Assembly: GCA_035573675.1 (NCBI GenBank)
Contig: DATMAB010000012.1
Location: 1-64,000, forward strand
Length of the DNA stretch: 64,000 nt
Reading direction: 5' to 3'
Source: Terriglobales bacterium
GTDB taxonomy: Bacteria > Acidobacteriota > Terriglobia > Terriglobales > Acidobacteriaceae
Of the stretch, positions 8,526 to 17,284 are shown piece by piece (position 1 is the stretch's first letter; each line of letters opens with the position of its first letter). The notes below the pieces were generated by a model. That model saw only the letters and a program-made list of their open reading frames with translations. It did not search any database and was not told the origin of the DNA. Made by a program: the position numbers and the translations under genes.

Positions 8526-8559
8526 GTATTCGAACTACGGAATGTAGTTGCACGAATAC
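8526..8559. promoter_or_regulatory. Palindromic candidate operator of the TetR gene
   Basis: GTATTCGAACTAC (8526-8538) is mirrored by GTAGTT-GCA-CGAATAC (8544-8559), with a 3-base insertion in the right arm. It ends 10 bases before the TetR start codon and covers its leader, so autoregulation is likely. It also lies in the divergent spacer upstream of the Asp-box gene. Confidence 0.55.
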
Positions 8560-8569
8560 CAGGGGAAGG

Positions 8570-9214
8570 ATGAGCCGGCGGGCAAAAAAGGCGAAGCCAG
8601 CGAAGGCGGGAACCGCGGGGGGCGCGGCATCCAGCCGGGACAGGTTGCGGCAAGCCGCCAAGACGCTGTTCGCGGAGCGGGGATATGAGGCCACGACGAC
8701 GGCCGCCATCGCGCGCATGGCGGGTACCAGCCAGTCACAGCTCATCAAGCATTTCGTAGACAAGCAGGGAGTGCTGGCGGCCATCTTCCAGGACGCCTGG
8801 GAAAGGATCAACCCGGCGCTGCGGCTGGCCCTGGGGAGCATCGCCTCGCCACGGGAAAGGATGCGCGTACTACGGGACATGGTGCTGAGCTTCCTGGAAC
8901 AGGACGAGGCCTTGCGCAAGCTGATGCTGCTGGAGGCCCGGCGGGTGCGGGGCGACGGACACATGACGGTGCTCGTGCCGGGGTTCCTGGAATTCATCGG
9001 CATCGTGGATGGCGTGCTGGAGGAGATGGCCGCGGGGGGAGAACTCGACCCGCGGCTGCCGCCCCAGGCAGTACGTTCTGCGTTGATGGGAACCTTCGAG
9101 GGTCTGCTCCGCGACCGGCTGCTGGCGGAGACTTCGGGCTTCCCTGCCGCTTACACGGAGACGGACATGCGCAGCGTGTTCCAGACCTTTCTGGCTTCGG
9201 TGGTGAGGAAGTAG
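8570..9214 (+). CDS. TetR/AcrR family transcriptional regulator
   Basis: A 214-residue regulator. A basic N-terminal tail (MSRRAKKAKP) leads into a TetR helix-turn-helix at residues about 24-70 (LFAERGYEATTTAAIARMAG, then SQLIKHFVDKQGVL). The rest is a helical ligand/dimer domain without recognisable ligand residues. The ATG at 8570 was chosen because AGGGGAAGG lies immediately upstream and a 34-base palindrome ends just before it; an upstream start would read through that palindrome. No efflux genes are adjacent. Its targets may be itself and perhaps the divergent Asp-box protein. Confidence 0.88.
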   Translation: MSRRAKKAKPAKAGTAGGAASSRDRLRQAAKTLFAERGYEATTTAAIARMAGTSQSQLIKHFVDKQGVLAAIFQDAWERINPALRLALGSIASPRERMRVLRDMVLSFLEQDEALRKLMLLEARRVRGDGHMTVLVPGFLEFIGIVDGVLEEMAAGGELDPRLPPQAVRSALMGTFEGLLRDRLLAETSGFPAAYTETDMRSVFQTFLASVVRK

Positions 9215-9225
9215 GACAGCACTTG

Positions 9226-9298
9226 GCAATCAGCCCTTAGCATTCAGCCGTTCCACGTCCGGTTTCAGTCTTCAGTCGTCCGTCTTCAGACTTCAGCC
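9226..9298. repeat. Heptameric repeat array
   Basis: Period-7 units (TCAGCCC, TTAGCAT, TCAGCCG; later TTCAGTC, TTCAGTC, GTCCGTC, TTCAGAC, TTCAGCC) fill the spacer between the TetR gene and the next gene. Confidence 0.65.
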
Positions 9299-9370
9299 AT
9301 GTGTGCCTTCCCTACAGGCAACCGGCACGATTGAGCGCGGCGAAGGACGCGGCGCAATTATCATGAAGAC

Positions 9371-10012
9371 ATGATCCACGAGATCCTGCCGGTGGGGCCG
9401 TTGCAATGCAATTGCTCGATCGTGGGCGATGAGGGCACGCGCGAAGCCATGGTCATCGACCCGGGCGATGACATCGAAGACATCCTTGCGGTCGTGAGCC
9501 GTCATGGATTGACGGTGAAGCAGATCGTCATCACGCACGCGCACATCGACCACATCGGCGGCGCCATGAAGCTCAAGGCGGCGACGGGAGCGCCGGTGCT
9601 GATGAACCAGAACGACCACGCCATCCTCAACCTGCTGCAAGAGCACGCGCGCTGGCTGGGCATGAAGCCGCCGGGGAAGGTGGAGACCGACGCCGGCCTG
9701 GAAGATGCGGCCACGGTGCGGGCGGGCGGCATCAGGGCCGAGGTGATGCACACGCCGGGACACACCGAGGGCAGCGTGTGCCTGTACATCCCGGAAGAGA
9801 AGACCTTGATTGCGGGCGATACGCTGTTCGCGGGGAGCATCGGGCGGACGGACCTGCCGGGCGGGTCGTCGCGCAAGATCATGGAGTCGCTGCGCGAGCG
9901 GGTGATGAAGCTGCCGGACGAGACGCTGGTGGTGCCGGGGCACGGACCGCTGACCCAGATCGGACGCGAGCGGGAGACGAATCCGTTCGTGTTGGGGCTG
10001 GTGAGGTTGTAA
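9371..10012 (+). CDS. Metallo-beta-lactamase-fold hydrolase, glyoxalase II-like (YcbL type)
   Basis: A 213-residue cytoplasmic Zn hydrolase. The HxHxDH motif is THAHIDHIGG with H56, H58, D60, H61. Further metal ligands are H in HTPGHTEGS, D in AGDTLFAGSIGR and H in VVPGHGP. The sequence GSIGRTDLPGG is typical of the YcbL/glyoxalase-II-like subgroup, which hydrolyses S-lactoylglutathione-like thioesters; the C-terminal glutathione-binding helices of true glyoxalase II are absent. Physiological substrate unknown. Alone on its strand, followed by a repeat-rich spacer. Confidence 0.85.
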   Translation: MIHEILPVGPLQCNCSIVGDEGTREAMVIDPGDDIEDILAVVSRHGLTVKQIVITHAHIDHIGGAMKLKAATGAPVLMNQNDHAILNLLQEHARWLGMKPPGKVETDAGLEDAATVRAGGIRAEVMHTPGHTEGSVCLYIPEEKTLIAGDTLFAGSIGRTDLPGGSSRKIMESLRERVMKLPDETLVVPGHGPLTQIGRERETNPFVLGLVRL

Positions 10013-10023
10013 GCGCGCGTCAA

Positions 10024-10146
10024 CCCACGTCTGCGCCGAACAGCGTGGCGCAGACATGGGCACCGTCGGCTCTAACCGCTGAGGACACAGAGGAACACGG
10101 AGCCCACCCTATCGCTCCAACAGCGGGAGCGATAAGGGTGGGGCAC
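10024..10146 (+). repeat. Composite two-hairpin repeat, copy A
   Basis: Hairpin 1 is CCCACGTCTGCGCC pairing with GGCGCAGACATGGG around GAACAGCGT. A tract related to GGACACAGAGGAACACGGAG follows. Hairpin 2 is TATCGCTCC/GGGAGCGATA around AACAGC. The same order recurs at 10200-10322 and 11064-11196. Confidence 0.8.
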
Positions 10147-10199
10147 CCCCGAACTTAGGTAGCAGGTCGCAGGTGTCGGGTCGCAGGCAGACACTTCCC

Positions 10200-10322
10200 T
10201 CACGTCTGAGCCGAACAGCGTGGCGCAGACATGGGGCACCGTCGGCGCTAGCCACAGAGGACAACAGAGGAACACGGAGCCCACCCTATCGCTCCAACAG
10301 CGGGAGCGATAAGGGTGGGGCA
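10200..10322 (+). repeat. Composite two-hairpin repeat, copy B
   Basis: Same orientation and order as copy A, with small differences in the middle tract. Two copies in tandem occupy most of the 412-base gap between the metallo-hydrolase and the macro-domain gene. I see no protein-coding signal in that gap. Confidence 0.8.
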
Positions 10323-10424
10323 CGCTCCTCGATTTGGTGATTTTCCACTTGTACCCAGAATAATTTCCAGAAGACGTCAACACCAAAGGAAGCCCTCAGC
10401 AGCCATGAGATTGTCAGCAGGGTG

Positions 10425-10970
10425 TCAGGAAAACAGCCGGTCGGCGGCGCGTTCGAAGGCGGAGAGGGCCTGGGCGTCGAAAAGGACGAAGCGGACGAGT
10501 TCGATCTGCTTGTGCTCACTCTGTCCCTGGGAGGCAAGGAAGTCACGGACGGTGGTGAGGGCGATGGGGGCGGCTTCATCGAGGGGGTAGCCGTAAGCGC
10601 CGGTGGAGATGGCGGGAAAGGCGACGGAGCGCAGGCCGTGGCGCGCGGCCAGCTCGAGCGCGTTGCGGTGGGCGGCGGCGAGCAGCTCGGCGTCGCGCGG
10701 GCGACGGCCGTAGACCGGGCCGACGGCGTGGATGACGTAGCGGGCCTTCAGCCGATACCCCTTGGTGATGCGGGCCTCGCCGGTGGGACATCCGCCGAGC
10801 ACGCGGCACTCGGCGAGCAGCTCCGGGCCGGCGGCGCGGTGGATGGCGCCATCGACGCCGCCGCCTCCGAGCAGCGAAGTGTTGGCGGCGTTGACAATGG
10901 CGTCTACGTCCTGATGGACGATGTTGCCCTGGAGGAGGTCGATGGTGGCGGAGCCGATCCGATAGGACAT
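10425..10970 (-). CDS. Macro-domain protein, O-acetyl-ADP-ribose deacetylase-like
   Basis: A single macro domain fills the 181-residue protein (MacroD/YmdB class). Conserved elements are [16 protein letters not shown] (residues 15-30, ADP-ribose adenine and distal ribose binding), [14 protein letters not shown] (37-50, substrate loop), [15 protein letters not shown], and [13 protein letters not shown] (phosphate loop). These predict binding and hydrolysis of O-acetyl-ADP-ribose or ADP-ribosylated protein. No sirtuin or ADP-ribosyltransferase is adjacent. It stands alone between two clusters of composite repeats. Confidence 0.9.
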   Translation of the reverse strand: MSYRIGSATIDLLQGNIVHQDVDAIVNAANTSLLGGGGVDGAIHRAAGPELLAECRVLGGCPTGEARITKGYRLKARYVIHAVGPVYGRRPRDAELLAAAHRNALELAARHGLRSVAFPAISTGAYGYPLDEAAPIALTTVRDFLASQGQSEHKQIELVRFVLFDAQALSAFERAADRLFS

Positions 10971-10976
10971 GGGGAT

Positions 10977-11013
10977 TGATTCATTTTCTCATTTGTTCAT
11001 TCGCTCATTGGGA
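10977..11013. repeat. Octameric repeat array
   Basis: Units related to ATTCATTT, TCTCATTT, GTTCATTC, GCTCATTG follow each other with period 8 just upstream of the macro-domain gene start. Confidence 0.6.
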
Positions 11014-11063
11014 AACAGTGAGATTCCAGTTGGAAAGGCTGGACCACAAAGGACACGAAGGCA

Positions 11064-11196
11064 ACCCCACGTCTGCGCCGAACAGCGTGGCGCAGACATG
11101 GGGCACCGTCGGAGATAACCACAGAGGACACAGAGGAACACGGAGCAAAAGCCTCCCACCCTGTCGCTCCAACACGGGGAGCGACGAGACGGGCTA
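11064..11196 (+). repeat. Composite two-hairpin repeat, copy C
   Basis: Hairpin 1 is nearly identical to copies A and B. The middle 9-mer-like tract is present, and hairpin 2 has diverged to GTCGCTCC/GGAGCGAC. It ends at the stop codon of the exported TPR gene and could serve as that operon's 3' end. A CCACAAAGGACACGAAGG unit precedes it at 11042. Confidence 0.75.
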
Positions 11197-12540
11197 AGGG
11201 GTGACGCTCTCGTAAACCTTGAGAATCTTGGGCGAGACGAGGCGGTTGTCCGGAGCCTTGAAGCCGGCGGTCTTCTTGGCCACCTTGAAGTGGTCATTGG
11301 CTTCGTTGATGAGGCGGCGCTCGTCGGAGCGCTCACCGTTGAGGTAATAGCGGGTGAGCTTGGTCACGCCCAGGTAGAACTGGCTGAGCGCGGTCTTGGA
11401 ACCGTTGAACTCGAGGTAGTCGCGGATGTGGACTTCGGCCTGGTCGTACTTGCCCTGATAGAACTCGCCGATGGCGCGAGCCAACATGACGTCCGCCTCG
11501 GAAGTGGCCTTGGGAGCCTGTTGCCCTTCCTCCTTGGGCAAGGTTTCGAGGGCCAGACGAGCCTGGCGGTTACTGGGGTCGGTGCCGAGGATTGCCAGGT
11601 ACTTGCCGCGGGCGGCGGCGATGTTGCCGGCGGCTTTGGCAGCTTCCGCTTCGCGCATGAGCTTGGCGGTGTCGATGGTCGGGCGGGCGGGCTCCTTGAC
11701 GGCGGCTTCAACCACACGGCTGGGCGTGGGACCCGGGGGCGCAGAGGTGACGGGCGGGCGCGTCGCGGTGGCGGTGGTGGCGACCGGAGGCGCAGTCGTA
11801 GTGGGCGTGGGAGCCGAGGCCCTGGCGAGTTCGGCCTGCATACGCGAGGCTTTGGCGCGGGGGTCGCCGGGGCCATCGGGCTTGATGGTGGCGGCGTCGT
11901 TATAGGACTGAAGCGCGCCGCGGAAATTGCTGGCGGAAGCGAGGCGGTCTCCCTCGCCCATGGCCTGCTCGTACTCGCGAATCTTGTTGAGGTAGTTCCG
12001 GGCTTCGCTCTCGCGGCGACCGCTGATCTGGCCGAAGAGGCTGCGGGCGGAGTTGAAGTCGTTGCGCGTGTAAGCGCCGACGGCGTCGTCGAACCTGGCG
12101 CTCATGGCGGATTCGTTGGCTTCCGCCGCCTTGGCGGCCTTAGCGGCGGGGATACGGCTGGAGAGATACTGGCGGGCTTCCTCCAGGCGCGGACCACCGC
12201 GGATGTTGCGGAACTTCTGCTCGGCGTCGTCCCAGCGGCCGGCGTTGAAGGCGGCCACGCCTTCCTGGAATCGGTCCTCGTTGCGCTTGCGCTCGCGCTC
12301 GGCCTCCTGCTTCATGACGTTGCAGTTCATCTGCGCGTCCTTGTACTTGGCGTCCATGCCCGCGAGTTGGCAGTAGAGGCGGGCGGCGTCCTCGACCTTG
12401 CCGGCGGAAGCAGCGGCCTGGGCCTGCTTGTAGAGGTCGTCCTTCTTGTCGGCAAAGGCAGAGAGGGGCACGAGCAGAAGCAGGGCCAGAGCCAGCCAGG
12501 AGAGGCGGCAATCAGTAGGTTCTGAGGATCTGTTCCACAT
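11194..12540 (-). CDS. Exported TPR-repeat protein
   Basis: A 448-residue protein with a signal peptide (hydrophobic WLALALLLLVPLSAFA, cleavage after AFA about residue 30). Helical repeats of TPR size follow (for example FQEGVAAFNAGRWDDAEQKF and KAAGNIAAARGKYLAILG), divided by a Thr/Pro/Ala-rich linker at about 230-270. It is probably periplasmic and protein-binding. Its start codon lies 29 bases inside the end of the kinase gene, so the two are translationally linked. The repeats resemble those in the middle of the upstream kinase, which suggests a shared origin or partner; that is inference. Confidence 0.75.
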   Translation of the reverse strand: MWNRSSEPTDCRLSWLALALLLLVPLSAFADKKDDLYKQAQAAASAGKVEDAARLYCQLAGMDAKYKDAQMNCNVMKQEAERERKRNEDRFQEGVAAFNAGRWDDAEQKFRNIRGGPRLEEARQYLSSRIPAAKAAKAAEANESAMSARFDDAVGAYTRNDFNSARSLFGQISGRRESEARNYLNKIREYEQAMGEGDRLASASNFRGALQSYNDAATIKPDGPGDPRAKASRMQAELARASAPTPTTTAPPVATTATATRPPVTSAPPGPTPSRVVEAAVKEPARPTIDTAKLMREAEAAKAAGNIAAARGKYLAILGTDPSNRQARLALETLPKEEGQQAPKATSEADVMLARAIGEFYQGKYDQAEVHIRDYLEFNGSKTALSQFYLGVTKLTRYYLNGERSDERRLINEANDHFKVAKKTAGFKAPDNRLVSPKILKVYESVTP

Positions 12541-15500
12541 CGATGGCCTCGAAGACGGGCGTGTAGCTGCCCGGGGATTCTTCGCTCACGGTAAGAGTTT
12601 CCGACTTTTCGACGCCGCTGGGACCCGCGACCACGACCTTGTACTCGCCCGGGGGCACACGGAGGCGGAGAGGGGTGTGGGTTTCGGCGGGCAACTGCAC
12701 GGCTTCGCCGTCGCCGTTGGTGACGCTTTTCACCGTACCCCAAGGTACGGCATTGATTTCCATGTAAGCCGTGGCCTCGACCGGTCCCTTGCGCAGGGCG
12801 AAGTAGGCGCCCACAGCCAGCACCAGCACGACGACGACGCCGATAGCGCCATACATCAGCATGGGCGAGCGCGCCGGGGCGGGCGGAGGAACCGGCGGAC
12901 GGGCGAGGGGCGGCTGAGGAATGGAGGGCGCACGAGCGGGCGCGGGGCGGCCACGGGCGGGAGCGGCAGGAGCTTCCACCTCGGCGGAGCCGGCGACCAT
13001 GGTCTGGCCGGCTTCGGCGGAGCCGGCGACGATGGTCTTACCGAGTTCGACCTCCTTCTGCATGCGGGAGGCGCCACTGGAGGCGTCCTTGCGCAAAGAC
13101 TCCCATTGGGTGCGCAGCTCGGGAGGCGCGGCGGGAGCGAGGTCGGCAACGGCATCGAGACCCTTGAGTGCGGCGGCATACTGGCGGCCGAGCAGGAGGG
13201 CGCGGGCGTCGCGGACGGCTTTTTCCAGCGCGGTCTTGGCGATGGAGGCGCGCTTGGCCTCGAGGTCGGCGATGGCCTGCTTGAGCTCCGGAGTCTCACC
13301 GTAGGTCTTCTTGCAGGCCTCGAGAATCTTGACGGCGTTGGAGAAGTCGCCCTTGGTGGCGGATTCGCGGGACTTTTCGATGGCGCCGGAAACGCCCTTG
13401 ATCTGGTCCTGCTCGGTGCGGGCCTTCTCCAGCAGAGCGGTAAAGGCATTGGAACGGGCAAAAGACTTGGGCTGCTTTTCGAGAAAGCTGACGGCCTCGT
13501 CGACGTTGCGGGCCTCCAGCAGACGCTTGGCGCGGGTGACGGCACCCTCGACCTTCTTGTTGAAGTCTTCGAAGCGGCGCTTGGCCTCGACGAGGACGAC
13601 CTTGAGCTCCTCGTCGGGGGTGTCCTTCATGGTGGCTTCGAGGACGGAGACGGCGCGCTCGAATTCCTCGTCGTTGATGAGGCGGGTGGCCTCCTCGGCG
13701 GCGGCCTCGATCTTGCGGCGGCGGGCCTGGGTGACAGCTTCGTCGCGGGCGAACTGCAGCAGGTCGTTGATCTCGGCGGAGCCTTCGACCTCGTCCTGGG
13801 CTTCCTCCAGGATCTTGACGGCAGCGGCGTAATCCTTCTTGCCAATGGCCTTGCGGGCCTCGGCGATGAACTCGTTCTTGCGCTGCTCGGCCTTTTCGCG
13901 CTCGGCGGAGTCGCGGACGACGGCCAGCAGGGACTGCAAACGGCGCTCGCCCGGAGCCTTCTGCACCGCCTTTTCCAGCACGGCCAGAGCCTCGGCCTGC
14001 TTGCCGGCGGCCACCAGCTTGTTGGCTTCGGCGACCTGCTCATCCACGAACTTCTTGCGGTCGGCGGTCTCTTTCTGCTTGTCGGCCAGGGCCTTGAGCT
14101 TGAGCAGGGCGGGATCGCTGGGGAACTTCTGCAGGGCGGCGTTGGCCTGCTCGGAGGCCTGGGCATATTGCTCGCGGTTGAGCAGGTCCTGGATCTCGGT
14201 GCTGAGCTTTTCCAGGTCGCGGCGGCGCTGCTCCTGCTCGCGGCCGCTGGAGGCAAGGTTCTTGAGGGCATGGACCTCGGGACTGGCGGGATCGATCTGC
14301 TCGGCCTTGGTGAGGACCTCAAAGGCGGAGGTAAACTTGCGCCCGGAGATGGCCTTGCGGGCCTCCTCCAGGTATCCCTGCACCTGCTTCTGGCGTGATT
14401 TCTCCTGCAGTTCCTTGCTGACGGCGGCATGCAGGGCCTTGGCCTGGGTGTTATCGGGGTCGGCGGCCAGAACCTCCTGGAGGGCCCTGGCGGCGGCTTC
14501 GAGGTCGCCATCATGCTGGGCGGCTTCGGCGCGAGCGAGAGCTTCATCGACCTTCTTCTTCCTGTCGCGAGCGGCCTGGATCTCGTCGCGGAGGTTGCGC
14601 AGCTCGGTGTTGGCCTTGTCGAGGGTGATGGCCTGTTCGAGGTAGCTGATGGCGTCGTCGAATTGCTTCTGCTGGAGGGCGTCCTCGGCGTGGGCGCGAA
14701 GCTGCTTGATCTGCTCGCCGCGAGCCTGGCGCTGCATGCGGGTCTGCACTTCGTGCATGAGCTCGCGAGCGACGGAATGCTGCGTGTCCACGCGCAAGAC
14801 CTGCTGCAGCAGCTCCTTGGCCTTGGAGAATTCGCTGCGCTCGAGAGATTCCTTGGCCTTGTTGACGTACTCGCTCACCATCTGCTTCTTGAGCGATTCC
14901 TGCACGCGGCTGAGGTCAAAGGCGAAGTCCTCGGCGGTGGCGTAGCGCTCCTCGCGGTCCTTGGCGAGAGCACGGTGCAGGCACTCTTCCAGCTCCGGCG
15001 GGTAGACGGGCAGGTAGTTCTTCAGCGGGGGCGGGGGCTCGTGAATGATCTTGAGGAGGGTGGAGGCGGTGTCCTTGCCATCGAAGGGAAGCTTGAAGGT
15101 GAGCAGTTCGTAGAGCATGACGCCGCAGGAGAAGACGTCGGTGCGGCCGTCGACAACCTGGGCGTTGATCTGCTCCGGCGACATGTAGGTGATGGTGCCC
15201 ACCACCTGGCCGGTGCGGGTGAGCGAAGCGTCGCCCATGCGGGCGATACCGAAGTCCACGATCTTGACGGCGCCGTCGCGGAGGATGATGAGGTTGCCGG
15301 GCTTGATGTCGCGGTGGACGATGCCTTTCTGGTGGGCGTAGCTCAGGCCGTTGAGCGCCTGGATGATGTAGTCGAGCTTCTGGACCAGAGAGACTTCGCG
15401 GCGGGAGGCGATGACCTTGTCGAGGGCCTCGCCCTCGAGGAACTCCATGACCAGGTAGGGGTTGCCTTCGTGCTCGCCCAAGTCGTAGACGATGACGATG

Positions 15501-15709
15501 TTGGGATGCTGCAACATCGCCGTGGCCCGGGCCTCGCGGTAGAAGCGCTTGAGCAGGTCGGGGTTTTCCGCAAAGCCACCGGTCATCATCTTGATGGCGA
15601 CGGTGCGGTCGATCATGGGATCCATGGCCTTGTAGACCACACCCATGCCGCCCTTGCCGAGAACCTCCAGCACCTCGTACTTGCCGACTTTTTGGACCGG
15701 CGGAGCCAT
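12512..15709 (-). CDS. Transmembrane Ser/Thr protein kinase with long TPR/coiled-coil region
   Basis: A 1065-residue PknB-like kinase. Kinase domain, residues about 10-280: glycine loop GKGGMG 18-23, VAIK with K40, catalytic HRD 132-134 with K136 and N139, DFG 152-154, and a TYMSPEQ activation-segment end. Residues about 285-860 are Ala/Glu/Lys-rich TPR-like and coiled-coil helices. A Pro/Ala linker is followed by one membrane segment at about 951-972. The C-terminal 90 residues, predicted outside the membrane, contain a PEGA-like element (RVPPGEYKVVVAG). All catalytic residues are present, so it should be active. It follows the cyclase-FHA gene by two bases and overlaps the exported TPR gene. 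Confidence 0.9.
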   Translation of the reverse strand: MAPPVQKVGKYEVLEVLGKGGMGVVYKAMDPMIDRTVAIKMMTGGFAENPDLLKRFYREARATAMLQHPNIVIVYDLGEHEGNPYLVMEFLEGEALDKVIASRREVSLVQKLDYIIQALNGLSYAHQKGIVHRDIKPGNLIILRDGAVKIVDFGIARMGDASLTRTGQVVGTITYMSPEQINAQVVDGRTDVFSCGVMLYELLTFKLPFDGKDTASTLLKIIHEPPPPLKNYLPVYPPELEECLHRALAKDREERYATAEDFAFDLSRVQESLKKQMVSEYVNKAKESLERSEFSKAKELLQQVLRVDTQHSVARELMHEVQTRMQRQARGEQIKQLRAHAEDALQQKQFDDAISYLEQAITLDKANTELRNLRDEIQAARDRKKKVDEALARAEAAQHDGDLEAAARALQEVLAADPDNTQAKALHAAVSKELQEKSRQKQVQGYLEEARKAISGRKFTSAFEVLTKAEQIDPASPEVHALKNLASSGREQEQRRRDLEKLSTEIQDLLNREQYAQASEQANAALQKFPSDPALLKLKALADKQKETADRKKFVDEQVAEANKLVAAGKQAEALAVLEKAVQKAPGERRLQSLLAVVRDSAEREKAEQRKNEFIAEARKAIGKKDYAAAVKILEEAQDEVEGSAEINDLLQFARDEAVTQARRRKIEAAAEEATRLINDEEFERAVSVLEATMKDTPDEELKVVLVEAKRRFEDFNKKVEGAVTRAKRLLEARNVDEAVSFLEKQPKSFARSNAFTALLEKARTEQDQIKGVSGAIEKSRESATKGDFSNAVKILEACKKTYGETPELKQAIADLEAKRASIAKTALEKAVRDARALLLGRQYAAALKGLDAVADLAPAAPPELRTQWESLRKDASSGASRMQKEVELGKTIVAGSAEAGQTMVAGSAEVEAPAAPARGRPAPARAPSIPQPPLARPPVPPPAPARSPMLMYGAIGVVVVLVLAVGAYFALRKGPVEATAYMEINAVPWGTVKSVTNGDGEAVQLPAETHTPLRLRVPPGEYKVVVAGPSGVEKSETLTVSEESPGSYTPVFEAIDVEQILRTY

Positions 15710-15711
15710 GG

Positions 15712-17007
15712 TTACTCGGTCACCTTCAGCATCTGGCCGCCCATAAGAACGACGGCGCCGACGGGGACGGGAGCGGTGCCGCGCACGCGCAGGAACGAGC
15801 CGTTGCGGCTGCCCAGGTCCTCGATGAAGAAGTCCTCGCCGCGCTGGTAGAGCTTGGCGTGCTGGCCGCTCATGAAGCCATCGTCGGGGAAAATGTAGGT
15901 ACCGCGGTTGCGGCCGAGAATGATCTCCTCGTCATTCAGGGGGAAGCGGACGCTCTCATCGGGGCCGGTGGCGGTCATGCGGACCAGCTCGGCCACGGGC
16001 TCTTTCAGGATGGAAGCCATGTTCATGATGGTGGTGCCGGTGGCGGCGGCGGTCTGCATGGCTTCGGTCTTCTCGCGGAACTGCAGCATCTGACGGCCGG
16101 TGAGGATGACGTCGCCGTCCTGCAAGGTGTAGGTGGCGACGAGGCGCACGAAGACGCCGGGGCCGTTGGACAGGTCCTCGACAAAGAGCTGGCCGCGCTC
16201 GTAATAGAAGCGGCCGTGCAGAGGGGCCATCTGGGCGTCGTTGGAAAAGGTGACATCGCCCTGGTTGCGGCCGACCATGAGCTTGCCGTCCTTGAGCGGA
16301 TACTCGGCGCCGACGGTGCCGTCGCGCTTGATGTGAAGCAATTTGAACTTGGGCACCACCATGTGGGCCTTGACCACGGTAGTGACGGCGGTGTGAGCCA
16401 CGGTGGTGCGGGCGTGCGAGACCTCGTTCCACAGCACCTCGTAGAGGTCGCGGTCGCCTTCCTTACCCTTGAGAGCGAAACGCCCGAGGTGGACGATGTT
16501 GAACTCGCGGCTGGAGGCGACCTGCTGCTGCATGGTGTCGGAGATGACAATCTGCTCGGGCTGGGCGACGCTCTCGACGCGGGAGGCGACATTGACGACG
16601 TCGCCGAAGACGTCGTTGGACTTCACGATGCCCAAGCCATAATTCAGCCCGATGCGGATGAAGACGTGGTCCTGGGGCGGCTTGGGGGCGTTGAACTCGA
16701 TGAGCTGCTTCTGCATCTTGACGGCGGCGCGAATGGACTGCTGGCAGTCCTCGAAGGTGGCCATGATGGCGTCGCCGATGGTCTTGACGACGCGGCCGCC
16801 GTGGGCCTCCACAATGGCGCGCAGCTCCTCGTTGCACTGGTGGACCATCATCAGGCCGGCCACGTCGCCGTACTTTTCAAAGTAGGCGGTGGAGCCCTTG
16901 ATGTCGGTGAACATCACGGTGATGTTGCGGCGGAACTTTTCCAGCTCGGCCAGCAGGTCCGACTGGCCGCGCGCCGCACTAATGATCTGGGTGACGCTGT
17001 TCGACAT
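15712..17007 (-). CDS. Class III adenylate cyclase with two FHA domains
   Basis: A 431-residue soluble protein. Cyclase domain, residues about 25-190, with the full catalytic set: metal aspartates D35 (FTDIKGS) and D79 (TIGDAIMA), adenine-selecting K75 and D132, transition-state N139 and R143 (DVVNVASR). It should therefore make cAMP. FHA-like domain 1 (about 235-325) has the GR turn but lacks the usual S-x-x-H and N-G pair; FHA domain 2 (about 345-425) is canonical, with LGRNRG, MSGQH and GSRNGS, and should bind phosphothreonine. The ATG at 17007 was chosen; an in-frame GTG at 17019 is possible. First gene of the kinase operon, so the kinase may supply the FHA ligand. Confidence 0.9.
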   Translation of the reverse strand: MSNSVTQIISAARGQSDLLAELEKFRRNITVMFTDIKGSTAYFEKYGDVAGLMMVHQCNEELRAIVEAHGGRVVKTIGDAIMATFEDCQQSIRAAVKMQKQLIEFNAPKPPQDHVFIRIGLNYGLGIVKSNDVFGDVVNVASRVESVAQPEQIVISDTMQQQVASSREFNIVHLGRFALKGKEGDRDLYEVLWNEVSHARTTVAHTAVTTVVKAHMVVPKFKLLHIKRDGTVGAEYPLKDGKLMVGRNQGDVTFSNDAQMAPLHGRFYYERGQLFVEDLSNGPGVFVRLVATYTLQDGDVILTGRQMLQFREKTEAMQTAAATGTTIMNMASILKEPVAELVRMTATGPDESVRFPLNDEEIILGRNRGTYIFPDDGFMSGQHAKLYQRGEDFFIEDLGSRNGSFLRVRGTAPVPVGAVVLMGGQMLKVTE

Positions 17008-17284
17008 AACCTCTCGCACGCGTCCCCATCGGGGATGGTGCCAACCCTGTTGCCTCCGACGCCTCAGGCCTGGCTACAGAAGCCTCTCCCTCTGGGCGCA
17101 CTACCTTGCACACCCGGGCGTTAGCGTGTCACCGAGCGGCTCGGGCATCCCAGGAGGTAGCCGGATTGCACAGTACAGTAGCACGGAAAGCACTCACAGG
17201 AAAGCAGTTTTCAGACTCCAAAGTAACGAGGGCGGCCATTACCGGCACCACCAGTAACCATTGTGTTGCAACAAGTTGCAGGGA

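Noticed and set aside
12446-15850. Two very long plus-strand frames (650 and 473 codons) opposite the kinase gene
   Set aside because: They arise because the Ala/Glu/Lys-rich kinase middle in GC-rich codons leaves the antisense frame without stops. Their Gly/Leu/Val composition is an antisense artefact and they have no start signals.
15859-17124. A 421-codon plus-strand frame opposite the cyclase-FHA gene
   Set aside because: The minus strand encodes a complete cyclase with all catalytic residues; the opposite frame shows no family signal.
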